Origin: Elymus sibiricus | Taxonomy: Eukaryota; Streptophyta; Magnoliopsida; Poales; Poaceae | Assembly (NCBI GenBank): GCA_039707655.1 | Contig: CM077675.1 | Location: 420,379,162 to 420,443,161 of the forward strand | Length of the DNA: 64,000 nucleotides | Direction of reading: 5' to 3' | In this document: in pieces, positions 1 to 11,245 of the stretch | How positions within the stretch are numbered: position 1 is the stretch's first letter | How the letters are laid out: each line of letters opens with the position of its first letter | Program-made: the position numbers and the translations under genes | The notes under the pieces: model-generated | Seen by the model: only the letters and a program-made list of their open reading frames with translations | What the model was told of the DNA's origin: nothing | Database searches by the model: none

Positions 1-2215
1 CCTTTTTCATCTAGGGATGCATTATTGTGGTGTGCTGGTAGTCCGTTTCGCTGCATTGCTTTTAGATGTAATAGATTTGCTATTTTCACAATCGGAGTTT
101 GATTTTTTAGTCCCAATTATAAGTCCATCATCGAGTCGTAACTGGGCCCAAATTGTTTTTGTCCTAGTTGCAAGTCCAGCATCAACTCCCAATTGGGGCC
201 CGACCTTCTTTTCCCAGTTGATAGTCGAACCTCGACTCACAACTCGGGTCAACCTTTTTTGTCCCTGTTGCAAGTCTGTCGTCAACTCGTAACCGGGCCC
301 AACCTTTTTTGTCCTAGTTGCAAGTTTACCCTTGACTCATAACTGGGGCTGGACATTTATTTTGTCTCAGTTTCAAGTCCACCCCGACTCGCAACTCGGG
401 TCCAACACATTTTCCCTAGTTGCAAGTCCACCCTCGACTCGCAACTAGGGCGCAACCTTTTTTGTCACAGTTACAAGTCCACCCTCGACTCGCAACTGGG
501 CCCCGATCTTTTTCAGTCCTGATTGCAAGTCCACCCTTGAATCGCAACTCGGGACCGACTTTTATTTAGTGCCAGTTGCAAGTCCACCATCGACACCCAA
601 CAGGGGCCTTTCTTGTCCCAGTTATAAGTCTACCTTCGACTCGCAACTAGGATCAACCTTTTTGTCCCAGTTGCAAGTCTACACTCGACTCACAACCGGG
701 GTCGGACATTTTTTTTTGTCTTAGTTGCAAGTCCACCCTCGACTCGCAACTCGAGCCCAACACTTTTTTCCTATTGCAAGTCTAACCTTGACTTGCAACT
801 AGAGTGCAACCTGTTTTGTCCCAGTTGAAAGGCCACGCATGACTCACAACTAGGCATTAACCTTTTTTTGTCCCAGTTGCAAGTCCACACTCGACTCGCA
901 ACTAGGGGCCGACCTTTTTTCCAGTTGTAAGTCCACACCCAACTGTTAACTGGGGTCTGACCTTTTTTTGTCTTAGTTGCAATCCCACCCTCAACTCTCA
1001 ACTAGGGGCCGACCTTCTTTTTGTCCCAGTTGCAAGTTCATCCTCAACTCGCAACTAGGGCCCGACCTTTTTTGTCCTAGTAGCAAGTCCATCCTTGACT
1101 TGCAACCGGGTCCGAACCTCTTATTTGTCTTAGTTTCAAGTCCATCATCGACTCGCAACTCCGGACCAATACTTTTTTTCCTAGTTGCAAGTCCACACTC
1201 AACTCGCAACTGGAGTGCAACCTTTTTTTGTCCCAGTTGCAAGTCCACCCTTGACTCGCAACTGGGCCCAGACCTTTTTTTATCTCAGTTGCAAGTCCAC
1301 CCTCGACTTGCAACTTGAGCCCGAACTTTTTTCCTATTGCAAGGCCACACTCGACTCGTAACTGGGGCCCGACCTCTTTTTGTCTCAGTTGCAATCTCAT
1401 CCTCGACTCGCAACTAGGGCCAGACCTTCTTTTTGTCGTAGTTGCAAGTCCATCCTCAATTTGCAACTAGGGCCTGACCTTTTTTGTTCCAATTGTATGT
1501 CCACCCCGACTCGCAACTAGGGTCCGGTATTTTTTTGTCTCAGTTGCAATCCCGCGCTGGACTAGCATCTGCGGCCCGACCTTTTGTTTTGTCCTAGTTG
1601 CAAGTCCATCGTCAACTCACAACCAGGGGATGACCTTTTTTTTGTCCTAATTGCAAGCCCACCCTCGGCTCGCAACTGGGGGCCGACCTTTTTTTGTCCT
1701 AGTTGTAAATTCACCCCGACATGCAATTGGGGCGGCTTTTTTCCTATCCCAGTTGCAAGTCATACCCGGTATGCTACTCGGGGCCAACCCTCGATTAGCA
1801 ATTGGGCCCATAGGTGTTGTTGAGTTTCCGAGTTGCAAGCCAATCCCTCGGACTCGCAACTTGGCTCCCAGTTAGTTTCAACCCCGTTACAAGTCCACTC
1901 TCGACTCGCAACCGGGCCCATACTTTTTATTCTTGCACCGGTTGCAAGGCCCCCCCTCAACTCGCAATCTGGCTCGTACGTTTCCTTGTCCCGGTTGCAA
2001 GTCCCCCCTCGACTCGCAACTGGGCTCGTAGTAAGTGTTGTCCGACTTGCTAGTCCATCCCTCGACTCACAATTGGGCCTATAGGTGTTGTTGTCTTTCT
2101 GGTTGCAAGCCCACCCCTCGACTCGCAACTTGGCATGTACTTCTTTCCAACCTCGTTGCAAGACGATCGACTCCTAAGTGGGCCCATAGATGTTGTGTCG
2201 TGTCGGTTGCAAGCT
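1..2215 (+). repeat. Minisatellite array A (about 50-62 bp units)
   Basis: Roughly 38 degenerate head-to-tail units fill this stretch and are cut by the left window edge. A typical unit runs GTTGCAAGTCCACCCTCGAC, then TCGCAACTGGGGCCCGACCT, then a T-run and TTGTCCCA. Within each unit GTTGCAAGTC and GACTCGCAAC are near-perfect inverted copies, so every unit can fold into a short hairpin. Units near the right end (1780-2215) are more diverged and lose the T-run. Open frames cross the array in several phases only because the repeat rarely makes stop codons; no coding function is supported. The same family occurs inverted at 14640-15800. Confidence 0.9.
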
Positions 2216-3395
2216 CACCTCTCGAATCTCATATACGCTACTCACTGCGGTAATATGTCGTTGTTTTGCACAAGGCGAGCAGTGAGGAAATTGAAAATGG
2301 GTTGACCCAAGTAGCCAAGATCCGTCTTGTTTGTTTGTTTGTTTTTTGTTTTCTTCATAGTTTTTTCCCGGTTCATTCCTTTTTTTGGTCTTTCTTCATT
2401 GGCTTCCCTTTCCTTTTCCCTTTTCCCCTTTTTCATAAAAATGAATTTTATTTATTTCATTTTTATCATTTTTTGTTTCTTTTCTTACCAAACTCACAGT
2501 TTTCCAAAATGTTCATTTTTGCAAAAAGTGTATTGGATTTAAAAAATTCTTTCGTTTTCCAAAATTTGTTTGCCTTTTTATTTTTTTCGAAATATCAAAA
2601 TAGGTTCGTGTTTTTCTTAAAGATGTCCACAAGTTTAAAAAATATTCATGTTTTTTCGAAATAAGTTCCAATTTTTGAAACAATGTTCCGTTTTTATCAA
2701 TTGTTCGCAATTCCCAAAAATGTAAGCATTTTCATAAAATTTCCATGCTTTAAAAAAATGCTCGGAGTGTTCAAAACATGTGCCTATTTCCAAAAATTAT
2801 TCACAAATTCAAACTAGTTCATGTTTTCTTTAAAAAAGTTGACCTTTTTCAACAATCTTCAGGAATTTCAAAAAATGTCCCGTTTCCAAAAAAGATATAG
2901 TGCTTTTGGGGAAGGTTTTGTGTTTTCAGAAAATGTTCGAATTTTTTAGAAAGAAATAACATTTCAAAGAACTGTTCGGGAATTCAAAAATAGTTCGCAT
3001 GTTGAAAAAAATGTTCAGAATTACAAATATTGTTCAGTCTTTTCAAAAAATGTATGGAGTTACAAAAATTCTTTGTGTTCTAATAAAAAAATTGTTATTT
3101 TAAATTTGTTCTCAAATTTTCAATAATTGTTTAGAAAATGTTTCAAACCCGACGCTGCAGTGAGTTCTTAAACACTCATGTTGATTATATGACACCACCG
3201 TCTATGTGTGTTAGTGGCTAAAAGGAAGTGTTTACGAGCAGTTGACTGCGAGGTCAATTCCGGACCGGTACGCTGCAATTTTTGTGACTTTTTGTCCTGG
3301 GTCATGGTTGTGGATGGTTGTGCGACTATGCGCAACGAGAAACTAGGCTGGAGATTAAAAAAAAACAACGGGAGGGCCCCAAACATGTTAGGTAA
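2216..3395. other. AT-rich degenerate stretch, no gene seen
   Basis: After the array the sequence becomes T-rich (2320-2500) and then a loose repetition of short phrases such as TTCAAAAAATGTTC with poly-A and poly-T runs to about 3140. No coding frame has sensible composition. From 3150 to 3395 the composition normalises but nothing is recognisable. The block CCCAAGTAG followed by a T-rich tract (2305-2400) has an inverted counterpart at about 14570-14615 beside the second array, so the array and its AT-rich neighbour appear to be duplicated as one unit. Confidence 0.5.
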
Positions 3396-3506
3396 TGTCA
3401 TGTTAGATGTAAGATAATATTTCACATCTAGATGTGATATAGACACACCCAGGATCTGTCTATATTACATCTAGATGTGAGATAATACCTCACGTCTAAC
3501 ATGACA
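3396..3506. mobile_element. Small foldback element (MITE-like palindrome)
   Basis: Two arms of about 50 bp, each beginning TGTCATGTTAGA on its own strand and ending ATATAGACA, are inverted copies with about 44 of 50 positions matching, separated by a loop of about 11 bp. Each arm itself contains the palindrome ACATCTAGATGT. A diverged relative of one arm is at 43290-43360. I cannot assign it to a named MITE family, and no target duplication is certain. Confidence 0.65.
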
Positions 3507-3734
3507 TCATCTAAGTTGATTTTTTAGCACTTGTTTGTTGCTTTTTCTTTGTTTTTCTTTGTTTGTTGTTTTTCATTTTTGTTGTTTGTCCAGCCCAGCG
3601 TAACTTTTGTTTTTTGAGAATCATCCAACATGACTTAAAAGAGGGCCACCAAGAGTCAGGCTTACCACACCTCCGTGCTCGCTAAATGTATGACTAGGGG
3701 ATCCCTTCCTCCTGTAGCCTGATGTACGACTACA

Positions 3735-3988
3735 ATGTACAATGTACGATGAACCTTGGTTTAATCTCACGGGTCGGAGATGGCTCTACCATATCGGTGT
3801 GGACTGATAAATAGATCCCTGGCACCATCTCAATGACTCCAACCTCGAGGCCATCAAATACAATTCTGGAGAAGGTGTCAGACTTGATAGATACAGATAA
3901 TTGGACGTGGAAACAGGACTTGATTCGGGATACTTTTGCTGCCTCCGATGCCGCTGCCATTCTAAACATACCCATCTGGAAGGAAGGG
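3735..3988 (+). pseudogene. LINE ORF2 fragment, end of reverse-transcriptase region
   Basis: The frame ending in WKEG at 3988 contains phrases typical of plant LINE polyproteins: GLI-RVGDG-T-SVWTD, then IPG, and later DTDNWTWKQDLI and DAAAILNIPIW. In plant LINEs this block lies between the reverse-transcriptase catalytic core and the zinc-binding RVT domain. A TAG at 3812-3814 stands where the family has a tryptophan (W-IPG), explained by one G-to-A change. The frame stops abruptly at 3988 because the LTR element was inserted there; the protein resumes at 10108 with GHDFPAWAF. Not functional. Confidence 0.85.
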
Positions 3989-4405
3989 TGTCAGTGTCAA
4001 ATCCGGCATATCTCGTAGTAGGGGTCCTAAGCTAGGCGTCTTGGAGCGATGGTAACATGGACACATGATTTTACCCAGGTTCGGGCTCTCTTGAAGAGAT
4101 AATACCCTACGTCCTGCTTTTGATTGTATTGATATGGGGGATAGTACAGAGTACATGTATCTACTACGAGATTATGAGATGTAATATATTGATCTATTGA
4201 CTAGCCTGGCCTCGGTTTATATATGCACCGTAGGCCTAGGGTTTAGAGGAGTCCTTGTCTTGTGCGCCAAGTCTTGTGGAACCCTCCTTGTATTCGGCAT
4301 GGGCTGCCCGAAGTGGCCCATTAGTGAATCATCACGGGGGTCCTCGGCCCGACCCACTGGTCGGGAGACGACGTGGTGAGTACCCCCTAGTCCAGGACAC
4401 CGTCA
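3989..4405 (-). repeat. 3' LTR of the non-autonomous element
   Basis: This 417 bp copy matches 9692-10107 with about seven substitutions and one single-base indel by eye, mostly transitions. It contains the stretch ACCCAGGTTCGGGCTCTC common to many Triticeae LTRs. On the plus strand it begins TGTCAGTGTC and ends GACACCGTCA. Confidence 0.9.
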
Positions 4406-4422
4406 GCAGCCCCCTGAACCGG
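4406..4422 (-). other. Polypurine tract
   Basis: Read on the minus strand, GGTTCAGGGGGCTGC lies directly before the LTR start TGACGG. It is the only purine-rich run at either LTR-internal border and is the expected site for plus-strand priming. It is not perfectly polypurine. Confidence 0.6.
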
Positions 4423-4654
4423 TCTTCAAGTTGGGGACGCTCCTCGGTTCTTCCGAACAGTTCTTTGTCTTCGGTCGTCGGCCTTGGAAACTGGTTCAAC
4501 AAATCTTCCCATCTCCGATCTTGAGGATCGCTGAGGTCTATCTGAAGAGTTCACACGTCGGGCATCCGAGGAGCCCCTTTAAGTTCTCGGCCATTATCAA
4601 TGCCTTGTTATTTTTTACGCCACACCTCGGGTTCAAGTGCTTCCCGTGCGGCGG

Positions 4655-4835
4655 TGTCCTCTTGCGTCCGAGCTCCAACGCCGAACTGCATCCGAGGTAT
4701 CTTTTGCAGCCGAGCACCAACGCCGGACTGTATCCGAAGAGTCTTTTTACAGCCGAGCTCCAACGCCGGACTGCATCCGAGCTCTTGCGCCGGACTGTAT
4801 CCGAGCGCCGGACTACATCCGAGGTGTCATAGATT
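4655..4835. repeat. Short tandem repeat, GCCGGACTGCATCCGAGCTC type
   Basis: About seven degenerate copies of a 20-45 bp unit with the core CCGGACTGCATCCGAG and the phrase GAGCTCCAACGCC. Copy lengths vary, suggesting slippage inside the LTR-element interior. Confidence 0.75.
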
Positions 4836-5995
4836 ACCTCGGTCTTGAAAAAGTTGAAGGGATTCAACCAAGCTTAATGCCGGAAATGCCCTCTATGGAG
4901 CCAGCCACTTGCATCCGAGATTTATGCCGGACTCCTTCCGAGGTGGTGCACCACCTCGACCATGGGCTGATTTTTGTAAATTTAATTCCGATTTGTGCAA
5001 TGTATTCTTTGCCGAGATATATAGCCAGTAGCCCTCAAGGTGTGTGTCCGTTGAATGTCCGGCATGCACCTGAAGGAAAACATAAAACCGCTGATCCCAG
5101 TTGCCCCTGAGAATCAGGTCGATTCACAAAATCGGCCTGAGGATCAACTCCTAGCTCTGCAGCATACTTAGGAATAGAAATGCGGTGTAATATATTAGAG
5201 GAAATAGTGATCGGCAAGCGGGCCCTTGAGAGAGGGTCTTGAGAAGTTGCCATAATATATTAGCTTGATGCCGGATAGGTCCAGATGGTACCTATTGTTG
5301 TCCGAAGACACGTTTGCCCATAGCTCGGTCAAGCCGAACACTGAGCATTTTGAATTTTCTGCATTGAATAGGCAATGCAGTAGCCCCCGAGCTACTGGTC
5401 GGGTGGCAACACCAGATCAGGGGATCGATGTGCCCCTTTAATATTTGTAAATGATAAGCGCGAAGCCCAGTAGCCCCCGAGACTTAATGTGGGCACGGGT
5501 GGCCGAATTAAGGATCGATATTCGGAGTAAATTGACTTTAATCACAATTTATGTGTAATGATTCGATGTATCAAAGTACTTTACATCATTAATGCTCGGA
5601 TCCGTATTGTACAAAACTTTGTTGACCGACCATCGGCTTTAATCTCCTCGGCCAGTGGCCGGAGAGTGTTTGTCCTACTTTATTAAGCCTTTATGAGGGC
5701 AAGGATTTATGGAAAACAAGGCAATCCGGCCATATGGTTTTATAAACAAAGGTACGCGGAGAGATATGTTATATTACTATTTAACGTAAGAAACATCTTC
5801 CAAAGAAAATAGTCCCGCTATCGGTTCCTTTCTTTGGGTTGTCATGCTGACCATGATCATGAAACCTCATCTCCGATCAATGTGGGAGGAAAATATTGAG
5901 GATTTAGTTGGGGGAAAGTTTCCGAACTCTGTGGTCCATAATGAACCGAAATTTTCACTTCCATCGTTGCCGACCAATTATATCCTTTAAGATGG

Positions 5996-7713
5996 CTAGC
6001 TTTCGGCTTCACCCAGTCTGAGGTACTAACCCGGATGACCCGGTAGTAACAATCACAGAGGTGCTCCCTTTACCCCCTAGCCGAACAATCGAGAACGTAG
6101 GGGGTAAGCACAGGAGCCAGGCAACACAGCTTGGCCAAAATCTTAAGTCAAATTGATGCATATTTATGGCTTTATTACGATAATTATGGAATGCAAATTC
6201 TCCATTGAGACTGTTTATAACCTGAAAGTGGCCCATCATCGGCTTCCACCCCTTTGTAGATGCTACACAGGGTGTTTCCGTACTAACAATACAACCCTTA
6301 GCCGACGTCTCGGTGCCCGGAGGTGGTTTTGTTAGCGGAAACAAGGCAATCAGATATGCAGGCTTTATAACTTTCACTTAGTCATAGGAGTTTAAAGTTT
6401 GGGAAGCCAGTTACTAGCCCCCGGTTAGTGTTCGGCGTCAGCCGAGGTCAAGCCGTTAACACTCCGGCCAATTTCATGAAAGGCCCGTAATTTAATACGG
6501 TCATCGGATCGCCGACCAGTTTATGCTTATTGTGACAGTCAGTTTTTGGCTTTCTCCACTGAGGTACTTAACAAGTTAACCCGGAAGTGCAATCGCAGTG
6601 GTTCTCCCTTTGCACTCCTAGCTGAACAAAGCAGAACGTAGGAGGCAAGCACAGGAGCCGGGCAACCCAACTATTGACCGAAGACACAATTCGAAACTGG
6701 TGCATATAAAGCAATATCCGAGAACATTTCGCCGAGGACTCCTCGGAGTGCCTTGGCTTTTCGTGGGTTCGGCTCTAATCGCAGCCCCCCGTTGATATTA
6801 CTGATGCTTTAAAAGTGTACTGCGAGAGTTATGCTCGGAAAAAACAAAATTTATGCAAAAAACTTTATGTTTAGATAAAAGAAAATTGTGCCAATCCGAA
6901 ACTGGTCTTAAAATTAATATGTGCTTCGATCGTGCTTTAACATGATACATCTGATCTCCGGCCTCCAAGCGGGCCAGCCTTTGGCTTCAACCTCCATATC
7001 CCGAAGGCGGAGTGTTTCTCCGAGACCTGTTTAGCGAACTAAACTCGAGCGGCTTTAGAAAGAAACCAGGCTATCCGGCTATTGACCACACACTAGTGTC
7101 GGAAAAAGGAGTAGTAGAAAAAGACTTTGCAACGACCAAGAAGAAAACACATTTATTATAAAACAGCTCATACAAATTTAAGAGCCCCCAAGTGACTTGG
7201 GTAAAAGAATTTTATATATAATGATTGTATGTACCGAAGTACTTATATCATATATGTGTTCGCCCGAACTTTAAACGCGTCTTAACCGACCGTCGGCTTC
7301 TCCCTCTTCGGCCAAGGGCCGAAAAGTGTTATCTACTACGCCATCCGAGGATATCAGAGGTGTTTCGAATAACCAGGCAATCAGGCCATTAGGCTATAAT
7401 AGACAAAGCGCGCCCAGGGAACTTATGCTATATTACTATTTAACGTAAGAAGCATCTTCAATGAAAATAGTTCCGCCAACGGTTCCTTTCTTTGGGTTCT
7501 CATGATTACCATGAGGGGTGTGCAATAGATTTATGTATGCTTGTCTTCCGTCGTGGCCGGCCATAGTTGAAAACAGTAAGAGCGCTAGCTTTCGGCTTCA
7601 CCCGTCTGAGGTACGAGTTCGGATGACCCGATCGTAACAATCGCAGAGGTGCTCCCTTTACTCCCTAGCCGAACAATCGGGAACGTAGGGGTAAGCACAG
7701 GAGCCAGGCAACC
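5996..7713. repeat. Three dispersed copies of a 125 bp block
   Basis: Copies at 5996-6123, 6545-6668 and 7590-7713 share GGCTTCACCC-GTCTGAGGTA, then a CTCCCTTT-C-CCCTAG run, then GAACGTAGG and the most conserved end AAGCACAGGAGCCAGGCAAC. The flanking sequence of copies 1 and 3 also matches (5768-5853 against 7430-7515, including ATTACTATTTAACGTAAGAA), so a segment of at least 350 bp was duplicated inside the element. Confidence 0.75.
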
Positions 7714-8384
7714 CAGCTTTGCGGAACACTTAAGTCAACATGATGCATATATTGGCGTAAACACGAACAAGGAAGGGTGCGATACATTAATAATCATATG
7801 CAAGAGGAATGGCTTCATAAAGGAAGCCCCCAAGTAAACGGGGTATTTGAATTTGTTTGTAACAAACAAAGTTTTGACAAAGAAAGTTTTTCGCAAACAA
7901 CTTTTGGTCAAAAAAGTATAATGCTTGGTCGAACCGATCAAAATTTAAAACTGAAAGTTTTTGAGCATGAAAGCGACTTAGCTGGTTAATGTGCTCGGTG
8001 TCGATGACGCGATCTGGGCTTGTGGCGGGACGAGGACGCCCATCGAAATTTGACAGATCCGGTGTGTAGTCTTCGGCATGACCGAGGTCCCAGCCCCCAA
8101 GCCCGTCCCGAGGTGACCGAACGAGGAGTTCGGCACTCCGAAGTAGTGTCACGGCTCGGCCGATGTGGCGAGGCGAAGCCCTTGGTCCAGCCGAGGTGGT
8201 GGAGTAGGTCGGCAAGGTGACGCCGGGGTGACCGTGTGACGGCAGTCGAAGTCGATTTCCTGCACTCATAAAATAGCGCAAGCCAAAAGTAATAACAAAG
8301 AAAGATAATAATATATTTAAAAAAATTCTTCTACTTAGTTAATTTAAGTGAAGCAAATAATTAAAGGAATATGACCTGGGTGCC

Positions 8385-8760
8385 GAGGTGCCTGAACGAA
8401 GAGTTCGGCTTGACGAAGTGGCGATGCTGCACGGTCGATGTGGCGAGATGAAGTCCTCGGTCCAGTTAACATGGCGAAGCTGTGATCGGCGGACGCCGCA
8501 GTCTCATGCAGGTCGGCTGGTGACGCCGAAGCCCCCGGAGCAGGTTGATGAAGGGATGCCAAAGCCCCGGTCTAGCCGAGGTGACGGAGCAGGTCGGCTG
8601 GCGACGCCGAAGTCTCAGGCCAGCCGAGGTGTCGAAGCTGGTCGGCTGGTGACGCCGAATTCTCCGGAGCGGGTTGATGAGGAGATGACGAAGCCCCCAG
8701 TCTAGCCGAGGTGACGGAGCAGATCGGTAAGGTGACGCTAGAGCCCCATGCCAGCTAACG
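8385..8760. repeat. Degenerate tandem repeat rich in GTCGGCTGGTGACGCCGAAG
   Basis: Four to five loose copies of a unit of roughly 65 bp carry the core AGCCGAGGTGACGGAGCAGG and GGTGACGCCGAAG. Part of the same phrase also appears at 8090-8230 and 9540-9560, so the region next to the primer-binding end of the element is internally repetitive. Confidence 0.6.
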
Positions 8761-9670
8761 TGTCAAAGCAGGTTGGCGTGGTGGACGTTAGCTTGAAAAA
8801 GTAACGGCGCGACGATGCCGGCGCAGGTCGGAATTTGTGACGAGGTCAACGCTGGCTTCATGAAGCAACAGAGCGCCCGACCCGTACAACCCGCGGATGA
8901 CGAGGTTCGCTTGATGATTATTCGGCCCTCGCGATGCCGAACTTTTGGTCGGATGACCGAGATGATGAGAAAATTTCCTTCAAAATGGACGTCCGACAAC
9001 CCGTTCATGAAAAAGATGAACTCGGGTCGGATTCGTTTTCGCGCAGAAAATAGATCAAAAATTCGTTGTACTAATCGGATATTTCCCGGAGTTTGGACGG
9101 TCGGATTGAGCTGAAATTTTGAGGGGTGATCGGTATGGGAATTCGGCAGCCGATGAACGGTGGGATCTTCCAAACGATGTCCGAGCTGAAAGCTGGACAC
9201 CTCGCCCTAAACTCATCCCGATTCCCGTCCAGATTCGACAGGGCTCTGGTATTTCGTAGATCGCCAAAGATTCCTCCATCGGAATACGACAAAATTTTAC
9301 GGGGTTGTTTTAGGCTCAATTGCGCACAATTCCACCGAAGCAATCGTCAAGGCGACGCTCGAGGAAGCGGGGACGACGAACACGAGTCGCTGTCCAAAAA
9401 AACTGCATGGTTGCTCGCGGACGATGTCAACATCGAGCCCCCGAGCTCCATGGATGATTTCTCGTGATCTTGATAGAGATCGGAGATGATGACGATGAAA
9501 GTATCCGTCCGGTCTTGACGATCCGGCACGGAGCGCAGTCCTCGGTCCAGCCGAGGTGACCAGTCGAGCCGGCGACGAAGATGCCGACATCGACAACAAA
9601 GCTCGGTTCCAACGCGTAGATCGCGCCGAAGACGATCTGAATTCCCATCGCACCGCGGCGACTGCCAGCA

Positions 9671-9691
9671 GGCTCTCAATGAAAGCACCAA
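9671..9691 (-). other. Probable primer-binding site
   Basis: On the minus strand TTGGTGCTTTCATTGAGAGC follows the LTR end ACA directly. Its position is right for a tRNA primer site and this text is common after Triticeae Gypsy LTRs. I have not identified the tRNA. Confidence 0.6.
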
Positions 9692-10107
9692 TGTCGGTGT
9701 CAAATCCGGCATATCTCATAGTAGGGGTCCTAAGCTAGGCGTCTTGGAGCGATGGTAACATGGACACATGATTTTACCCAGGTTCGGGCTCTCTTGAAAA
9801 GATAATACCCTACGTCCTGCTTTTGATTGTATTGATATGGGGGATAGTACAGAGTACATGTATCTACTACGAGATTATGAGATGTAATATATTGATCTAT
9901 TGACTAGCCTAGCCTCGGTTTATATATGCACCGTAGGCCTAGGGTTTAGAGGAGTCCTTGTCTTGTGCGCCAAGTCTTGTGGAATCCTCCTTGTATTCGG
10001 CATGGGCTGCCGAAGTGGCCCATTAGTGAATCATCACGGGGGTCCTCGACCCGACCCACTGGTCGGGAGACGACGTGGTGAGTACCCCATAGTCCAGGAC
10101 ACCGTCA
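9692..10107 (-). repeat. 5' LTR of the non-autonomous element
   Basis: This 416 bp copy begins TGTCGGTGTC on the plus strand and ends GACACCGTCA. It is nearly identical to 3989-4405, and LTR divergence of about 1.7 percent implies a recent insertion. Confidence 0.9.
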
Positions 10108-11213
10108 GAGGGGGACATGATTTTCCCGCATGGGCGTTTGACAAATCGGGCAACTACACTGTGAAGACGGCGTACCGTGCTCTAGTGACTCAGAAAGAGC
10201 AACTCGCTCTAGAGGAAGGGACGGCTACCGGGACCTCAGAGAACGATAAACAGATGTGGAAAGCTTTATGAAAACTTAATGTCATTCCAAAGGTCAGAGT
10301 ATTCCGGTGGAGAGTGCTTCGGGGTATTCTTCCAGATGAAAGCACGCTCAAGAATCACCATATTGCAGACATCAGTAGCTGCAAAGTTTGTTTGGCCGGT
10401 GAGGAGGACCTACAGCATGCTCTTATCTCCTGTCCACATGCTCGCCCATTCTGGGAGGAGGCATGTGCATGGTTCAATCTCAGGCTGCCGAATCTTTCCC
10501 AGGATTCATGGGCGTGTGATATCACATGTGGCCCAAACTTCTCTGATGATGATCGGGCAAAGATCACTACTATTATGTGGTCTATATGGCATTCCAGGAA
10601 TCAGATCAAGCATGGGGAGGTAGGTCGAGACCCAACTGCAACCATTCGTGCAACGAAGGAGGCAATAGCCCTTCTACAACTTCCCCGGAAGGCGGCTTCG
10701 GTCCTGCCAGGCTTTGGCTGGCGCCCACCCGATGCGGGTGTTATTAAGGTCACCACGGATGGCGCACTACATTTGAATGATGGACGAGGGGGCGTAGACG
10801 GTGTCGCTCATTCATCTACAGCGTTCCTAGGGGCATGGTGTAAACCTTACATAGGGGTGTCTGATCCCCTAATTATTGAGGCTTTTTCACTGCGGGAAGG
10901 AGTTCGCTTCGCTACTCTTCGAGGCTTCCAGCATGTGATAATGGAAGTGGATTGTCTGGAGCTGGTGACGCTCTGGAAAACTTGCCACAACTCTCGATCT
11001 ATTGTGGCTCGGATCTTGTTAGAAATAGGAGAGCTTAATTGTTTTTTCAGTTCTTTTGATATTCAACATGTAAACGGGTCAGCCAACTTACCGGCGCATC
11101 TCTGTGCAAAGCATGCATGCACCTTGAATGTGACCGAAAGCTGGCTCGATGAGACCCCTAGCTTCCTCATGACCAGCCTACTGGCTGATTGCGCGGGGAA
11201 TGCTCTAGCCTGA
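10108..11213 (+). pseudogene. LINE ORF2 fragment: zinc-binding RVT tail and RNase H
   Basis: The frame continues the LINE protein after the LTR insertion. It starts GHDFPAWAFDKSGNYTVKTA, then shows the zinc-binding RVT block (KLNVIPKVRVFRWR; C-x2-C in SSCKVC; HALISCPHA) and a plant-type RNase H domain. That domain has the acidic residues in TTDGAL, IIEAFSLREG and MEVDCLEL and the closing phrase HVNGSANLPAHLCAKHA. The only visible break is a TGA at 10269-10271 where the family has a tryptophan (KAL-W-KLN), a G-to-A change. The stop at 11211-11213 is followed at once by the 3' UTR. It is one reading frame with the left LINE piece, so it was intact apart from point decay when the LTR element landed. 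Confidence 0.9.
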
Positions 11214-11245
11214 ATAAAGCTCTCTGATTTACCCGCAAAAAAAAA
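11214..11245 (+). terminator. LINE 3' end with AATAAA and A-run
   Basis: The very short 3' UTR contains AATAAA at the stop codon, then GCTCTCTGATTTACCCGC and nine A residues. This is the usual 3' end of a plant LINE and fixes its right border. Confidence 0.8.

Larger units (their letters stand above)
4406..9691. other. Non-coding interior of the LTR element
   Basis: There is no recognisable gag, protease, reverse transcriptase or integrase on either strand. The DNA is rich in CCGA and CCGAG motifs and in phrases like TAGCCCCCGAG, which are also seen in introns and spacers of large Triticeae Gypsy elements. It contains a short tandem array (4660-4830), three dispersed copies of a 125 bp block (5996, 6545, 7590) and a second degenerate tandem region (8380-8760). 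The part from 8930 to 9660, next to the primer site, is GC-rich and may be the remains of a leader or gag start, but no frame convinces. Confidence 0.6.
3989..10107 (-). mobile_element. Non-autonomous LTR retrotransposon inserted in the LINE
   Basis: Two near-identical 416-417 bp LTRs bound 5.3 kb of internal DNA. On the minus strand the LTR starts TGACGGTGTCCTGGACTAGG and ends GACACCGACA. A purine-rich tract lies just inside the left LTR and a probable primer-binding site just inside the right LTR, which fixes the orientation as minus. Flanking pentamers are AAGGG (3984-3988) and GAGGG (10108-10112), an imperfect target duplication. The interior has no gag or pol similarity. The LTR text resembles the Fatima/Danae style of Triticeae Gypsy LTRs, but that family call comes from memory and is not certain. 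Confidence 0.85.
3735..11245 (+). mobile_element. 5'-truncated LINE split by an LTR retrotransposon
   Basis: The left piece (3735-3988) and right piece (10108-11245) read as one non-LTR retrotransposon once the 6.1 kb LTR element between them is removed. The left piece encodes the end of the reverse-transcriptase region, and the right piece the zinc-binding RVT tail and an RNase H domain. It ends in a short 3' UTR with AATAAA and an A-run at 11237-11245. About 1.4 kb of LINE remains, so it lacks the endonuclease and most of the reverse transcriptase. The exact 5' truncation point is unclear and could lie up to 100 bp further left. Target duplications were not found. Confidence 0.85.

Noticed and set aside
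977..2161. Several open frames of 70-133 codons on both strands in the first 2.2 kb
   Set aside because: They run through tandem repeat units, translate the same short phrase in different phases and overlap on both strands. This is a property of the repeat, not coding.
9297..9719. Overlapping minus-strand open frames of 73-140 codons near the primer-binding end of the LTR element
   Set aside because: Three frames overlap on one strand and one on the other in GC-rich DNA, without gag motifs. Kept only as a remark on the interior.
3989..10107. Reading the LTR element on the plus strand
   Set aside because: On the plus strand no primer site follows the left LTR and no purine tract precedes the right one. 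Both signals appear in the right places only on the minus strand.
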